This document shows positions 8,656 to 18,385 of a stretch of 64,000 bases of DNA, one piece after another. The translations under genes were made by a program, and so were the position numbers. Within the stretch, counting starts at the first letter, position 1, and every line of letters begins with the position of its first letter. The stretch lies in the NCBI RefSeq assembly GCF_024519315.1, contig NZ_JANIIC010000002.1:186001-250000 (forward strand), given 5' to 3'. The notes beneath the pieces are model-generated. The model saw only the letters and a list, made by a program, of their open reading frames with translations, had not been told where the DNA came from and did no database searches. The DNA comes from Streptomyces malaysiensis subsp. samsunensis. GTDB lineage: Bacteria; Actinomycetota; Actinomycetes; Streptomycetales; Streptomycetaceae.

Positions 8656-9640
8656 ACGCCGCCCGGTGCACCGGACCGTGGGCGGTCGGGCAGTGCTCCC
8701 CGTCCGCCCGTCCCCGCGCGGCCGGGTCGTCCAGATGGTCGACCTGGAGCGTGGTGTGGGTGATCCCGTACTCGCCGCTCAGCACCGCTTCCAGGTCCTC
8801 CCGGACCGCGTGGCAGTCACCGCCCGCCGCGACCAGGACATGGGCGGAGAGCGAGACCTCGCCCGAGGTGATCTGCCAGACATGCAGATCGTGCACCTCG
8901 GCCACCTGTCCATGGGCGACCAGCCGGCCGCCCACCTCATCGGGCTCGACACCGGTCGGGGCGGCCTCCAGCAGCACCCGGCCGGAGGCCCGCAGCAGTT
9001 CCACGCCCGCCTTGATCATGAGGAGGACCACCAGCAGACCGGCGATCGCGTCGGCCCGCGCGAAGCCCGTCGTCACCACCACCAGTCCCGCGACGGCGGT
9101 GGCGATGAAGGCGTAGAGGTCGTTGAGCACATGCTGGAAGGCGCCCTCGACATTGAGCGAGGAGCGGTTCGCCCTCGACATGCACCACGCGGCGGCGAGA
9201 TTCACCGCCACACCGGCCAGCGCGGTGATCAGCACCAGACCGCCGGTCACCTCGGGCGGGTCGATCAGCCGCCCCACGCTCTCATAGCCGAGATAGGCGC
9301 CGAGCAGCAGCAGGGAAAGACCATTGGCCTGGGCGGAAAGGATTTCCGACCGCTTGAGCCCATAGGTGTATCCGCCGCGTGCGGGGCGCGCCGAGAGCCG
9401 GATCGCGATGAGCGCGAGCACGATCGAGGCGGCGTCGGTGAGCATATGAGCCGCGTCGGACAGCAGCGCCACGGAGCGGGCGATGATCCCGACGACAACT
9501 TCCACCGCCATGAAGCCGCTGATCAGCGCGAGGGCGAGGGTCAGCCACCGGCGGTCGGCATTCTCCGCCACGCCGTGCGCGTGGCCACCGTGCCCGGGTC
9601 CGCAGTGCCCCTCGTCGGGTCCGTGCGCATGAGCCCCCAC
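8642..9640 (-). CDS. Cation diffusion facilitator (zinc/cobalt efflux) family exporter
   Basis: About 332 residues with six membrane helices. The His-rich N-terminus (HAHGPDEGH, HGGHAHG) is typical of CDF metal capture. Family motifs include SVALLSDAAHMLTDAASIV in helix 2 (metal-site HxxxD), GLKRSEILSAQANG, and a second site of the type NVEGAFQHVLND in helix 5. The cytoplasmic C-terminal domain has HDLHVWQITSG. It exports divalent cations, most likely Zn2+, against protons. The GTG at 9640 was chosen because GAGGAGGAG lies directly upstream; an in-frame ATG at 9751 would add 37 residues without family similarity. Confidence 0.9.
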   Translation of the reverse strand: MGAHAHGPDEGHCGPGHGGHAHGVAENADRRWLTLALALISGFMAVEVVVGIIARSVALLSDAAHMLTDAASIVLALIAIRLSARPARGGYTYGLKRSEILSAQANGLSLLLLGAYLGYESVGRLIDPPEVTGGLVLITALAGVAVNLAAAWCMSRANRSSLNVEGAFQHVLNDLYAFIATAVAGLVVVTTGFARADAIAGLLVVLLMIKAGVELLRASGRVLLEAAPTGVEPDEVGGRLVAHGQVAEVHDLHVWQITSGEVSLSAHVLVAAGGDCHAVREDLEAVLSGEYGITHTTLQVDHLDDPAARGRADGEHCPTAHGPVHRAASYGH

Positions 9641-9933
9641 CGGCTCCTCCTCGGATCGTCTCGGATCGTCTTCGGGACAGCGCAATTGAAACAGCACCGG
9701 GGGGAATTCGCCAAAGGCTGCAATGGACACGGTTATCAATAGACTTCTCACACCGGCGGCGAATGGGCTTTATGAATGCGGCAATGCTTTTCATTTCGGA
9801 GTGTGAAAAGGGTGCGCGGTCCGGTCGCCCTGGCATGCCGCCGGAGAGTCGCTGACGTGTGCGACACCCCGCCGATGCGGGTGAGACCGGCTCGCGGAAG
9901 GTGACCGGGCGGGGCAGGGCGCGTTGTCCGAAT
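9641..9933. other. Intergenic region upstream of the CDF exporter
   Basis: No gene was found. CTTTTCA at 9787-9793 and TGAAAAG at 9804-9810 form a 7-bp inverted repeat, which could be a metal-regulator site for the exporter, but it does not match a Zur box well. GACGATCC is duplicated just upstream of the exporter start. Confidence 0.3.
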
Positions 9934-10203
9934 ATGACGACGACGATGCGACGCCGTTCTCTCTCGCAGCCGAGCAGAGCGCTGGACCGGAGCACCGAAG
10001 GCGACGGAACGGTTCATCAGACCGTTCAGACATCCACATCCGTACCGATCTACGCCGCGCTGGTCGAGCGCTGGGCGTCCGCGGGGCGCGCGGTACCCGG
10101 GCGCTACGACCGCGAGTGGACCGAACTGGTCAACTGTCCACCCTGGCCGGACCGGATCCGGGCGGCGACCCGCCCGGCCGCACGGTCGTCGTCCGCCGAC
10201 TGA
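9934..10203 (+). CDS. Small hypothetical protein
   Basis: About 89 residues. The first third is basic and low in complexity; the later part (VPIYAALVERWASAGRAVPG then RYDREWTELVNCPPWPDRI) looks like real protein with conserved-type Trp and Pro. No known domain is recognised. The start is uncertain because no good ribosome site precedes the ATG at 9934. It is convergent with cobN, and the 142-base gap between them holds only G+C-rich sequence with small palindromes. Confidence 0.4.
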   Translation: MTTTMRRRSLSQPSRALDRSTEGDGTVHQTVQTSTSVPIYAALVERWASAGRAVPGRYDREWTELVNCPPWPDRIRAATRPAARSSSAD

Positions 10204-10345
10204 GCCACCGCCCGGGTCCCCGCGCGGGGATCGCGCGGACACCGCGAACGTCATCGCGCGGGCATCCCGGACATCACCGCACGGCGAGCGCGGAGGTCAC
10301 CGTGCGGGAGACCCGGACGCCGCCGCGGCGCGGCGCGGATCGCGC

Positions 10346-13300
10346 CTACTCGTCCCCGCCCTCCAGGCCGCCCTCCGTCTCCAGATACAGCTCCCGCACC
10401 CGCTCCAGCACCTCCGGGTCGGGCTCGTCCCACAGCCCGCGGCTCTCGGCCTCCAGCAGCCGCTCGGCCATGCCGTGCAGCGCCCAGGGGTTGGCCTCCT
10501 CCAGGAAGGAGCGGTTCTCCGGGTCGAGCAGATAGGTCTGGGCGAGCTTGTCGTACATCCAGTCGGCGACCACACCCGTGGTGGCGTCGTAGCCGAAGAG
10601 GTAGTCGACCGTCGCGGCGAGCTCGAAGGCGCCCTTGTAGCCGTGGCGGCGCATCGCCTCGATCCAGCGCGGGTTGACCACCCGGGCGCGGAAGACCCGT
10701 GAGGTCTCCTCGTGGAGGGTGCGGGTGCGGACCGTCTCGGGGCGGGTGGAGTCGCCGATGTACGCGGCGGGGGCGGTGCCCTTCAGGGCGCGCACGGTGG
10801 CCACCATGCCGCCGTGGTACTGGAAGTAGTCGTCGGAGTCGGCGATGTCGTGCTCGCGGGTGTCGGTGTTCTTGGCCGCGACCGCGATCCGGCGGTAGGC
10901 GCTCTCCATCTCGGCCCGCGCCGGCCGCCCCTCGAGCCCGCGGCCGTAGGCGTAGCCGCCCCAGACCGTGTAGACCTCGGCGAGGTCGGCGTCGGTGCGC
11001 CAGTCGCGGCTGTCGATGAGCTGGAGCAGCCCGGCGCCGTAGGTGCCGGGGCGGGAGCCGAAGATGCGGGTGGTGGCGCGGCGCTCATCACCGTGTTCGG
11101 CGAGGTCGGCGCGGGTGTGCGCGCGTATGTAGTTGTCCTCGTCGCTCTCGTCGAGGGCGGCGGCGAGCCGTACGGCGTCGTCCAGCAGCCCGACGACATG
11201 CGGGAAGGCGTCCCGGAAGAACCCGCTGATGCGCAGGGTGACATCGACGCGCGGGCGGCCCAGCTGGTCGAGTGTCACGGGTTCGAGTCCCGTCACCCGG
11301 CGCGAGGCGTCGTCCCACACCGGACGGATGCCCAGCAGCGCGAGCGCCTCGGCCACATCGTCGCCGGAGGTGCGCATCGCGCTCGTCCCCCACAGTGAGA
11401 GGCCGACGGACTTCGGCCACTGACCGTCGTTGTCGGCGCGGTAGCGCTCCAGGAGCGAATCGGCGAGGGCCTGGCCGGTCTCCCAGGCCAGCCTGCTGGG
11501 CACGGCCTTGGGGTCGACGGAGTAGAAGTTGCGGCCGGTCGGCAGGACGTTGACCAGTCCGCGCAGCGGTGAGCCGGACGGCCCGGCGGGGACGAACCCG
11601 CCGGCGAGGGCGTGCACGGCGTGGTCGATCTCGTCGGTCGTGGCGGCCAGCCGGGGCACGACCTCGCGGGCGGCGAAGTCGAGAATCGCGGAGACGGCGG
11701 GGCGCTGGTCATCGGGCAGGGTGAGGACAGCCTTCTCGACGGCCTCCGGGGCCCATTCGGCGTCCTCCATCGCCTGGACCAGCGCGCGGGCCCGCTCCTC
11801 GGCCTCGTCGGCGCCGGTGCGGGTGGCGGCCGACTCGTCCAGGCCGAGTGCCTCGCGCAGACCGGGGAGCGCGGACGTACCGCCCCAGATCTGGCGGGCG
11901 CGGAGGATGGCCAGTACGAGGTTGACCCGTCCGGGCCCGGTCGGCGCGGCGCCCAGGACATGCAGTCCGTCGCGTATCTGGGCGTCCTTGACCTCGCACA
12001 GCCAGCCGTCGACGTGCAGCAGGAAGTCGTCGAAGCCGTCGTCGTCCGGCCGCTGCTCCAGGCCCAGGTCGTGGTCGAGCCGGGCGGCCTGGATGAGGGT
12101 CCAGATCTGGGCGCGGATGGCGGGGAGCTTGGCCGGGTCCATCGAGGAGATGGCGGCGTACTCGTCCAGCAGCTGTTCCAGCCGCGCGATGTCGCCGTAG
12201 GAGTCGGCGCGGGCCATCGGCGGGACGAGGTGGTCGACGAGGGTGGCGTGGACGCGGCGCTTGGCCTGGGTGCCCTCGCCCGGGTCGTTGACCAGGAAGG
12301 GGTAGATCAGCGGCAGATCGCCGAGCGCGGCGTCGGGGCCGCAGGCGGCGGACAGTCCGGCGTTCTTGCCCGGCAGCCACTCCAGGTTGCCGTGTTTGCC
12401 CAGGTGGACCATGGCGTCCGCGCCGAAGCCGCCGTCCGTCCGGGGTGTGGCCATCCAGCGGTAGGCGGCCAGGTAGTGGTGCGAGGGCGGCAGATCGGGG
12501 TCGTGGTAGATGGCGATGGGGTTCTCGCCGAAGCCGCGCGGGGGCTGGATGACGACCAGGAGGTTGCCGCGGCGCAGCGCGGCCAGGACGATGTCGCCGT
12601 CCGGATCGCGGCTGGTGTCCACGAACATCTCACCGGGCGGCGGGCCCCAGTGTTCCTCGACCGCGTCCCGGAGCTGCTGGGGGAGCGTGGCGTACCAGCG
12701 GCGGTAGTCGGCGGCGGGGACGCGGACGGGGTTGCGGGCGAGCTGCTCCTCGGTGAGCCACTCCTGGTCATGGCCGCCCGCCTCGATGAGGGCGCGGATC
12801 AGCTCGTCACCGTCGCCGGAGACCAGGCCCGGGAGTGCGTCCGGCCCGTCCTCGGGGCCGAGGTCATAGCCCTCCGCGCGCAGTCGGCGCAGCAGGGCGA
12901 CGGCGCTCGCGGGCGTGTCGAGGCCCACGGCGTTGCCGATCCGGGAGTGCTTGGTGGGGTAGGCGGAGAGGACGAGCGCCAGCCGCTTGTCGGCGGCGGG
13001 GAGGTGGCGGAGCCGGGCGTGTCGTACCGCGATTCCGGCGACACGCGCGGCCCGTTCCGCATCGGCGGCATAGACCGGCAGGCCGTCCTCGTCCACCTCC
13101 TTGAACGAGAACGGCACGGTGATGAGCCGCCCGTCGAACTCGGGGACGGCGACCTGGGTCGCGGCGTCCAGCGGCGACAGCCCCTCGTCGTTCTCCTCCC
13201 ACACGGCGCGCGAGGAGGTCAGGCACAGCGCCTGGAGCACGGGCACGTCCAGCGCGGCGAGCGCGCCCGCGTCCCACGCCTCGTCGTCGCCGCCCGCGGA

Positions 13301-13987
13301 CGCCTCGGCGGGTCGGGTGCCACCGGCCGCGAGGACGGTGGTGACGATGGCGTCGGCCGCGCCGAGGGCCTCGATCAGCTCGGCCTCGGGGGCGCGCAGC
13401 GAGGCGACGAACAGCGGCAGCGGGCGGCCCCCGGCGTCCTCCACGGCCCGGCACAGGGCTTCCACGAAGGCGGTGTTGCCGCTCATGTGGTGGGCGCGGT
13501 AGTAGAGCACCGCGATGGTCGGGGCGATGGCATCGGCGGGGTTGGCCGCGCGGCCGGTGCGCTCCAGCGGGCCCCAGGTGGGCGCGGGCGCGGGCGGTTC
13601 GAAGCCATGGCCGGTGAGCAGCACGGTGTCGGAGAGGAACCGGGCCAGCTGGCCCAGGTTGGCGGGCCCGCCGTGGGCGAGGTAGGCGTGGGCCTCGGCG
13701 GCGATGCCGACCGGGACCGTGGACGCCTCCATGAGCTGGGCGTCGGGCGCCTGTTCACCGGTGAGGACGACCACGGGGAGGTCGCCCGCGAGCAGCGTGT
13801 CGAGCCCCTCCTGCCATGCGCGGAGGCCACCGAGGAGCCGTACGACGACGAGTTCGGCGCCCTCCAGGAGACCGGGCAGGTCGTCGAGGGCGAGGCGGGC
13901 CGGGTTGGCGAGGCGGTACGGCACCGGGCCCGTGGCGGCACGGGCGCTGAGCAGGTCGGTGTCGGACGTCGACAGCAGCAGAATCAT
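10346..13987 (-). CDS. cobN: Cobaltochelatase subunit CobN
   Basis: 1213 residues, the normal CobN length. It starts MILLLSTSDTDLLSARAA and contains family blocks such as AYPTKHSRIGNAVGLDTP, GIAVRHARLRHLPAADKRLAL, the MVHLGKHGNLEWLPGK motif and ATVDYLFGYDATTGVV near the end. The enzyme inserts Co2+ into hydrogenobyrinic acid a,c-diamide with CobS and CobT or ChlI/D-type partners in the aerobic B12 pathway; those partners are not in this window. The ATG at 13987 was chosen because the longer open frame reads back through a B12 riboswitch. Expression should be repressed by adenosylcobalamin. Confidence 0.95.
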   Translation of the reverse strand: MILLLSTSDTDLLSARAATGPVPYRLANPARLALDDLPGLLEGAELVVVRLLGGLRAWQEGLDTLLAGDLPVVVLTGEQAPDAQLMEASTVPVGIAAEAHAYLAHGGPANLGQLARFLSDTVLLTGHGFEPPAPAPTWGPLERTGRAANPADAIAPTIAVLYYRAHHMSGNTAFVEALCRAVEDAGGRPLPLFVASLRAPEAELIEALGAADAIVTTVLAAGGTRPAEASAGGDDEAWDAGALAALDVPVLQALCLTSSRAVWEENDEGLSPLDAATQVAVPEFDGRLITVPFSFKEVDEDGLPVYAADAERAARVAGIAVRHARLRHLPAADKRLALVLSAYPTKHSRIGNAVGLDTPASAVALLRRLRAEGYDLGPEDGPDALPGLVSGDGDELIRALIEAGGHDQEWLTEEQLARNPVRVPAADYRRWYATLPQQLRDAVEEHWGPPPGEMFVDTSRDPDGDIVLAALRRGNLLVVIQPPRGFGENPIAIYHDPDLPPSHHYLAAYRWMATPRTDGGFGADAMVHLGKHGNLEWLPGKNAGLSAACGPDAALGDLPLIYPFLVNDPGEGTQAKRRVHATLVDHLVPPMARADSYGDIARLEQLLDEYAAISSMDPAKLPAIRAQIWTLIQAARLDHDLGLEQRPDDDGFDDFLLHVDGWLCEVKDAQIRDGLHVLGAAPTGPGRVNLVLAILRARQIWGGTSALPGLREALGLDESAATRTGADEAEERARALVQAMEDAEWAPEAVEKAVLTLPDDQRPAVSAILDFAAREVVPRLAATTDEIDHAVHALAGGFVPAGPSGSPLRGLVNVLPTGRNFYSVDPKAVPSRLAWETGQALADSLLERYRADNDGQWPKSVGLSLWGTSAMRTSGDDVAEALALLGIRPVWDDASRRVTGLEPVTLDQLGRPRVDVTLRISGFFRDAFPHVVGLLDDAVRLAAALDESDEDNYIRAHTRADLAEHGDERRATTRIFGSRPGTYGAGLLQLIDSRDWRTDADLAEVYTVWGGYAYGRGLEGRPARAEMESAYRRIAVAAKNTDTREHDIADSDDYFQYHGGMVATVRALKGTAPAAYIGDSTRPETVRTRTLHEETSRVFRARVVNPRWIEAMRRHGYKGAFELAATVDYLFGYDATTGVVADWMYDKLAQTYLLDPENRSFLEEANPWALHGMAERLLEAESRGLWDEPDPEVLERVRELYLETEGGLEGGDE

Positions 13988-14030
13988 GCGGCGGCATACC
14001 TTCCTCGGGGTCCGCGCCCCGGGCGGGTTG

Positions 14031-14144
14031 AAGACGGCGGCAGTTCCTGGCTCGCTCGGCCGCTGCCGTTTCTGGCAGCCACCGCGCTCACAGTGGCGGG
14101 ACCGCGCCGGATTTCCACCGGCTTCCTGCCGTGAGTGCCGTCTT
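14031..14144 (-). ncRNA. Cobalamin riboswitch controlling cobN
   Basis: On the minus strand AAGACGGC (14144-14137) pairs with GCCGTCTT (14038-14031) as P1. The aptamer core GCAGGAAGCCGGTGGAAATC, then GCGGTCCCGCCACTGTGA, and the B12 box GCCAGGAACTGCCG (14051-14038) are all present. Between aptamer and gene CGGGG and CCCCG can pair just before GAGGAAGG, the likely cobN ribosome site, which suggests translational control. Confidence 0.93.
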
Positions 14145-14282
14145 ATGCGTGTCGCGGGTCGGGACCGACCCACCGCTGAGCATAGTAAGCGTTGCTGACC
14201 TGCCGCGGGATGGTGCGTTCCGGCCTCCGTGGAGCCTGGCCGGGGCGGTGGGCCGGACCGGATCGTCGGTATGCTCGCCGCC

Positions 14283-16049
14283 ATGCCCCTCCCCCCGACA
14301 ACCACCCCACCAGGGGATGAAACCCCCGTGCGCGGACGCGATGACGCCTGTCCCGGCGCGCTGCGGCTGCACCCGGCGGACGATGGTTCGCTGGCCCGGA
14401 TCCGGGTGCCCGGCGGGTTGCTGACGGCCCGTCAGGCGGAGGCGCTGGGGCGGGTGTCCGAGGAGCTCGGGGACGGGCGGCTGGACATCACCTCACGAGG
14501 CAATGCGCAGGTCCGCGGCCTGGCGGCGGGGTGCGGCGCGGAGCTGGCGGCCCGGCTGCGGGCGGCCGGACTGCTTCCCTCGGACCGCCATGACCGGGTG
14601 CGCAACATCGTGGCGTCGCCGCTGTCCGGTCTGGACGGCCGGGGGCACGCGGATGTGGTGGCGTGGGTGCGGGAGTTGGACGCCGCGCTGTGTGACGACA
14701 CACCGGCGGGACCGGCGGGGCGCGGGGAATTGTCCGCTCTATCCGGCTTGTCGGGCAGGTTTCTGTTCGCGCTGGACGATGGCCGTGGCGATGTGGCCGC
14801 CTTGGGCGCGGATGTGACATTGATCGCAACGGCGGACGGTGGAGCGGTGCTGCGATGCGGTGGTCCGCTGCCGGGCCCGGGTGTGTCACCGCCGTCGGGC
14901 GCGACACACCCGGACACGGCAGCGCGGCGGGCGCGTCGTACGGACGGCTCGGACCCGCTCGGCCGTGGCGCGGAGGCGGACACCGGCGGTGAGGGCGCGG
15001 CGAGCCTCGCCACGGACGGGTCGGTGGCAGGGGGCGGCGGCCTCCGGGTGCGGGGCGAGGACGCGCCACGGGCGGCGGCGCTTGCCGCGGTGGAGTTCCT
15101 GACACGGGTGCGGGAGAGCGGGACACGGGCGTGGCGGGTACGCGACCTCCCCGCCGAACACGCCGTGACGACCGGCGGATTGGCCGCGCGACTCGCCGGT
15201 GCGGGCATCGAGGCCGTACCGGTGGAACACGCCCCGGCACCCGCCTCCGCCGCACCCCCCGCCCCCGGGTCGGTCCCCGGCCCGAACGGGCGCCACGCGC
15301 TGTCCATCGCCCTCCCCCTGGGCCGGGTGAGCGCCGCGCAATGGCGGCTGCTCACGACGCTCGCCTCCCGGGGCGGAGCGGATGAGCTGCGTATGACACC
15401 CTGGCGCGGCGTGGTGCTCCCCGGGTTCGCCCGGGACGACGCGCCCGGCGCCATGTCCGAACTCGCCGGGGCGGGGCTGGTGACCACGCCGGACTCACCG
15501 TGGCTCGGGGTCGGCGCGTGCACGGGGCGCCCCGGCTGCGCCAAGTCCCTGGCGGATGTGCGGGCCGACGCGGCGCGCATGGTCGCGGACGTGGCGCGGG
15601 GGCGGACCACGGGCACCGGGCGAGTCGTGGCGGGCGCGGCAGACACGCCGGACACGGCGAGGGCGTCCGCAAACACGGCGGGAGCGGTCGCGCGCACGGC
15701 GGGTGCGGTCGCGGCCCCGGCACGGAGGGACGCGGACAGCGGACACGCGGACAGCGGACACGCGGACACCGGACACATGGTCGTGGGCGGTTCGCCGCCG
15801 TGGCCGGTGAGCGGTACGACATCCGGGGGCGGCCGGGCCGGGCCCGAGCCACTGCCGGTGTACGTCTCCGGCTGCGAACGCCGCTGCGGTCACCCCGGGG
15901 GCCACTGGGTGGACGCGCTGGCGATCGGCGACACGGGCTATCGGGTCACCGTACGGGGCGCGGGAGGAGACACACCGGAGACGGACAGCGTGGATGTGAC
16001 AGCGGAGCAATTGGCCGGCGCTGTGGCGGCGGCCCATGGAACGACATGA
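14283..16049 (+). CDS. cobG: Precorrin-3B synthase CobG
   Basis: 588 residues of the sulfite/nitrite reductase family. Duplicated ferredoxin-like modules carry [16 protein letters not shown] near the start and [16 protein letters not shown] in the second half. Iron-sulfur/siroheme Cys are C413 and C419 (CTGRPGC) and C531 and C535 (CERRC). The enzyme oxidises precorrin-3A to precorrin-3B with O2. An Ala/Thr/Asp/His-rich insertion with a 15-bp tandem repeat lies between the two Cys pairs, and another low-complexity stretch at about 205-265 divides the modules. ATG 14283 has no ribosome site; TATGCT 7-12 bases upstream could give leaderless mRNA. Upstream in-frame ATGs exist at 14271 and 14229. 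Confidence 0.9.
   Translation: MPLPPTTTPPGDETPVRGRDDACPGALRLHPADDGSLARIRVPGGLLTARQAEALGRVSEELGDGRLDITSRGNAQVRGLAAGCGAELAARLRAAGLLPSDRHDRVRNIVASPLSGLDGRGHADVVAWVRELDAALCDDTPAGPAGRGELSALSGLSGRFLFALDDGRGDVAALGADVTLIATADGGAVLRCGGPLPGPGVSPPSGATHPDTAARRARRTDGSDPLGRGAEADTGGEGAASLATDGSVAGGGGLRVRGEDAPRAAALAAVEFLTRVRESGTRAWRVRDLPAEHAVTTGGLAARLAGAGIEAVPVEHAPAPASAAPPAPGSVPGPNGRHALSIALPLGRVSAAQWRLLTTLASRGGADELRMTPWRGVVLPGFARDDAPGAMSELAGAGLVTTPDSPWLGVGACTGRPGCAKSLADVRADAARMVADVARGRTTGTGRVVAGAADTPDTARASANTAGAVARTAGAVAAPARRDADSGHADSGHADTGHMVVGGSPPWPVSGTTSGGGRAGPEPLPVYVSGCERRCGHPGGHWVDALAIGDTGYRVTVRGAGGDTPETDSVDVTAEQLAGAVAAAHGTT
15732..15776 (+). repeat. Three 15-bp tandem repeats in cobG
   Basis: GCGGACAGCGGACAC occurs three times in a row (the last copy has one change) and encodes [15 protein letters not shown] inside the insertion that separates the iron-sulfur Cys pairs of CobG. 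The unit keeps the reading frame. Confidence 0.9.
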
Positions 16050-16714
16050 TCGAGGACATCGAGGACACCGTGTTCGACTACGAGAAGGACGGGGCGGCCA
16101 TCTACCGCGCCTCCTTTGCCACCATCCGCGCCGAGGCCGACCTCGGCGGGCTTCCCGCCGACGTCAGTCAGGTGGCGGTGCGGATGATCCACGCCTGCGG
16201 CATGGTCGACCTGGTCAAGGACCTCGCGTACACCCCCGGGGTGGTCTCCCGCGCCCGCGCCGCGCTGCGGTCCGGCGCGCCCGTGCTCTGTGACGCGCGC
16301 ATGGTCGCCAGCGGGGTGACCCGTAAGCGGCTGCCCGCCGACAACGAGGTGATCTGCACCCTCGCGGACCCCGCCGTACCGGAGTTGGCGCGGCGCATGG
16401 GCACCACGCGCAGCGCCGCCGCGCTGGAGCTGTGGCGGGACCGGCTCGAGGGGGCGGTGGTCGCGGTCGGCAACGCCCCCACGGCGCTCTTCCGCCTGCT
16501 GGAGATAATCGAAGAAGGGGGGGCAGGAGGGGCGGGCGCGCCGCGCCCGGCCGCCGTGATCGGTGTGCCGGTGGGCTTCATCGGCGCCGCCGAGTCCAAG
16601 GAGGCGCTGGCCGGGCATCCGGCGGCGCTCGACCACCTGGTGGTGCACGGCCGGCGCGGCGGCAGCGCCATCGCCGCGGCCGCGATCAACGCGATAGCGA
16701 GCGAGGAAGAGTGA
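16046..16714 (+). CDS. cobH: Precorrin-8X methylmutase CobH/CbiC
   Basis: 222 residues. Moves the C11 methyl to C12, turning precorrin-8X into hydrogenobyrinate. The catalytic His is H49 in [13 protein letters not shown], followed by [29 protein letters not shown] and the end motif [17 protein letters not shown], all typical. Its ATG overlaps the cobG stop as ATGA, so translation is coupled. A poly-Gly stretch ([13 protein letters not shown]) replaces a normal loop. Confidence 0.95.
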   Translation: MIEDIEDTVFDYEKDGAAIYRASFATIRAEADLGGLPADVSQVAVRMIHACGMVDLVKDLAYTPGVVSRARAALRSGAPVLCDARMVASGVTRKRLPADNEVICTLADPAVPELARRMGTTRSAAALELWRDRLEGAVVAVGNAPTALFRLLEIIEEGGAGGAGAPRPAAVIGVPVGFIGAAESKEALAGHPAALDHLVVHGRRGGSAIAAAAINAIASEEE

Positions 16715-18210
16715 GCGAGCAGCAGACGGGCCGGCTCTACGGTGTGGGGCTCGGCCCCGGCGACCCCTCCCTGATGACCGTACGCGCCGTGGAGGTCATC
16801 GCCGAGGCCGATGTCATCGCGTACCACAGCGCCCGGCACGGCCGCAGCATCGCGCGCTCCATCGCCGAGCGGCATCTGCGGCCCGACCACATCGAGGAGC
16901 GGCTGGTCTACCCGGTCACCACGGAGGCCACCGACCATCCGGGCGGCTATCGCGGCGCGATGGAGGAGTTCTACGCGGACGCGGCCGCCAGGCTCGCCGC
17001 GCATCTGGACGCGGGACGCACGGTCGCGGTGCTCGCGGAGGGCGATCCGCTCTTCTACGGCTCGTATATGCACATGCACAAGCGGCTCGCCGACCGCTAC
17101 CCCACCGAGGTCGTCCCCGGTGTCACCTCGGTCAGCGCGGCGGCCGCCCGGCTCGGCGCACCGCTGGTGGAGGGCGAGGAGGTGCTGACGGTCCTCCCCG
17201 GCACCCTGCCGGAGGAGGAGTTGACGGCCCGGCTGGCGACGGCGGACGCGGCGGCCGTGATGAAGCTCGGCCGGACCTTCCCGGCGGTGCGGCGGGCGCT
17301 GGAGCGTTCGGGGCGGCTCGCGGACGCGCGCTATGTGGAGCGCGCCACGATGAGCGCGGAACGGACCGCCGCGCTGGCCGAGGTCGATCCGGAGTCGGTG
17401 CCGTACTTCTCGATGGCGGTGCTGCCCAGCCGGGTGGACGCGCCGCGCGGTGCGTCCGGCGCGGGCGAGGTCGTGGTCATCGGCCTGGGCCCGGCCGGTC
17501 CGCTGTGGCTCACCCCCGAAGCGCGCGGCGAACTGGCCGCCGCCGATGACCTCGTCGGCTATACCACCTATCTGGACCGGGTGCCGGTACGGCCGGGCCA
17601 GCGGCGTCACTCCTCCGACAACAAGGTCGAGGCCGTACGCGCCGAGTTCGCCCTCGACCTGGCCCGGCGGGGCCGGCGTGTCGCCGTCGTCTCCTCGGGC
17701 GACCCGGGCGTGTTCGCCATGGCCACCGCCGTCCTGGAGGCCGCCTGCGAGGACCCCTACCGCGAGGTCCCGGTACGGATCGTCCCCGGTATGACGGCGG
17801 CCCACGCCGCCGCGGCCCGAGTCGGTGCCCCGCTCGGCCACGACTACGCGGTGATCTCCCTCTCCGACCGGCTCAAGCCCTGGGAGGTGATCGCCGAGCG
17901 GCTGCGCGCCGCCGCCGCGGCCGACCTGGTGCTCGCCCTCTACAACCCCGGCTCCCGCAGCCGCGTCTGGCAGGTGGGCAAGGCCCGCGAACTCCTGCTG
18001 GAACACCGCGCCCCCGACACCCCCGTGGTGCTGGGCCGCGACATCGGCGGCCCGGGGGAACGGGTACGGATCGTCCGCCTGGCCGACCTCGACCCGGCCC
18101 AGGTCGACATGCGCACGATCATCCTGGTGGGCTCCTCCCAGACCCGCACGGCCCGCCGCGGCGACGACACGGAGGTCGTCTGGACCCCGCGCCGCTATCC
18201 GGAGGCATAG
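16711..18210 (+). CDS. cobIJ: Fused precorrin-2 C20- and precorrin-3B C17-methyltransferase (CobIJ)
   Basis: 499 residues with two SAM-dependent tetrapyrrole methylase domains. The N-terminal CobI half (about 1-245) has [24 protein letters not shown] and [16 protein letters not shown]. The C-terminal CobJ half (about 250-499) has [42 protein letters not shown] and [10 protein letters not shown]. The fusion is common in actinobacteria. GTG start overlaps the cobH stop as GTGA, completing the cobG-cobH-cobIJ operon. Confidence 0.95.
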   Translation: MSEQQTGRLYGVGLGPGDPSLMTVRAVEVIAEADVIAYHSARHGRSIARSIAERHLRPDHIEERLVYPVTTEATDHPGGYRGAMEEFYADAAARLAAHLDAGRTVAVLAEGDPLFYGSYMHMHKRLADRYPTEVVPGVTSVSAAAARLGAPLVEGEEVLTVLPGTLPEEELTARLATADAAAVMKLGRTFPAVRRALERSGRLADARYVERATMSAERTAALAEVDPESVPYFSMAVLPSRVDAPRGASGAGEVVVIGLGPAGPLWLTPEARGELAAADDLVGYTTYLDRVPVRPGQRRHSSDNKVEAVRAEFALDLARRGRRVAVVSSGDPGVFAMATAVLEAACEDPYREVPVRIVPGMTAAHAAAARVGAPLGHDYAVISLSDRLKPWEVIAERLRAAAAADLVLALYNPGSRSRVWQVGKARELLLEHRAPDTPVVLGRDIGGPGERVRIVRLADLDPAQVDMRTIILVGSSQTRTARRGDDTEVVWTPRRYPEA

Positions 18211-18232
18211 CCTCCGGGCTCGTGCCCGTACC

Positions 18233-18300
18233 CGGACCCGGGCTTCGGGCCCGGACCCGGGCTTCGGGCCCGGACCCGGGCTTCGGGCCCGGACCCGGGC
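18233..18300. repeat. 19-bp tandem repeat between convergent cobIJ and cobK
   Basis: CGGACCCGGGCTTCGGGCC occurs three times in full (18233, 18252, 18271) and once in part (18290). Each unit contains GGCCC/GGGCC-type inverted segments that can fold, so the array may end transcription from both sides. Degenerate GGACCC and CACCGG motifs continue to about 18385. Confidence 0.9.
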
Positions 18301-18385
18301 GATGGGCTCGGGCACCGGACCCAGGCACAGGGCTAAGGCACCGGGCTCAGCCACCGGAGCCGGACACCGGACCCGGACACCGGCC

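Noticed and set aside
9787..9810. Zur box upstream of the CDF exporter
   Set aside because: The inverted repeat has the wrong spacing and lacks the central ATGAT-type core.
11612..14134. An 840-codon plus-strand frame opposite cobN
   Set aside because: Composition is Gly/Val/Gln-rich without motifs, and it runs through the B12 riboswitch. It is a shadow of cobN.
18233..18300. CRISPR-like array
   Set aside because: The 19-bp units are directly adjacent, without spacers, and no cas gene is present.
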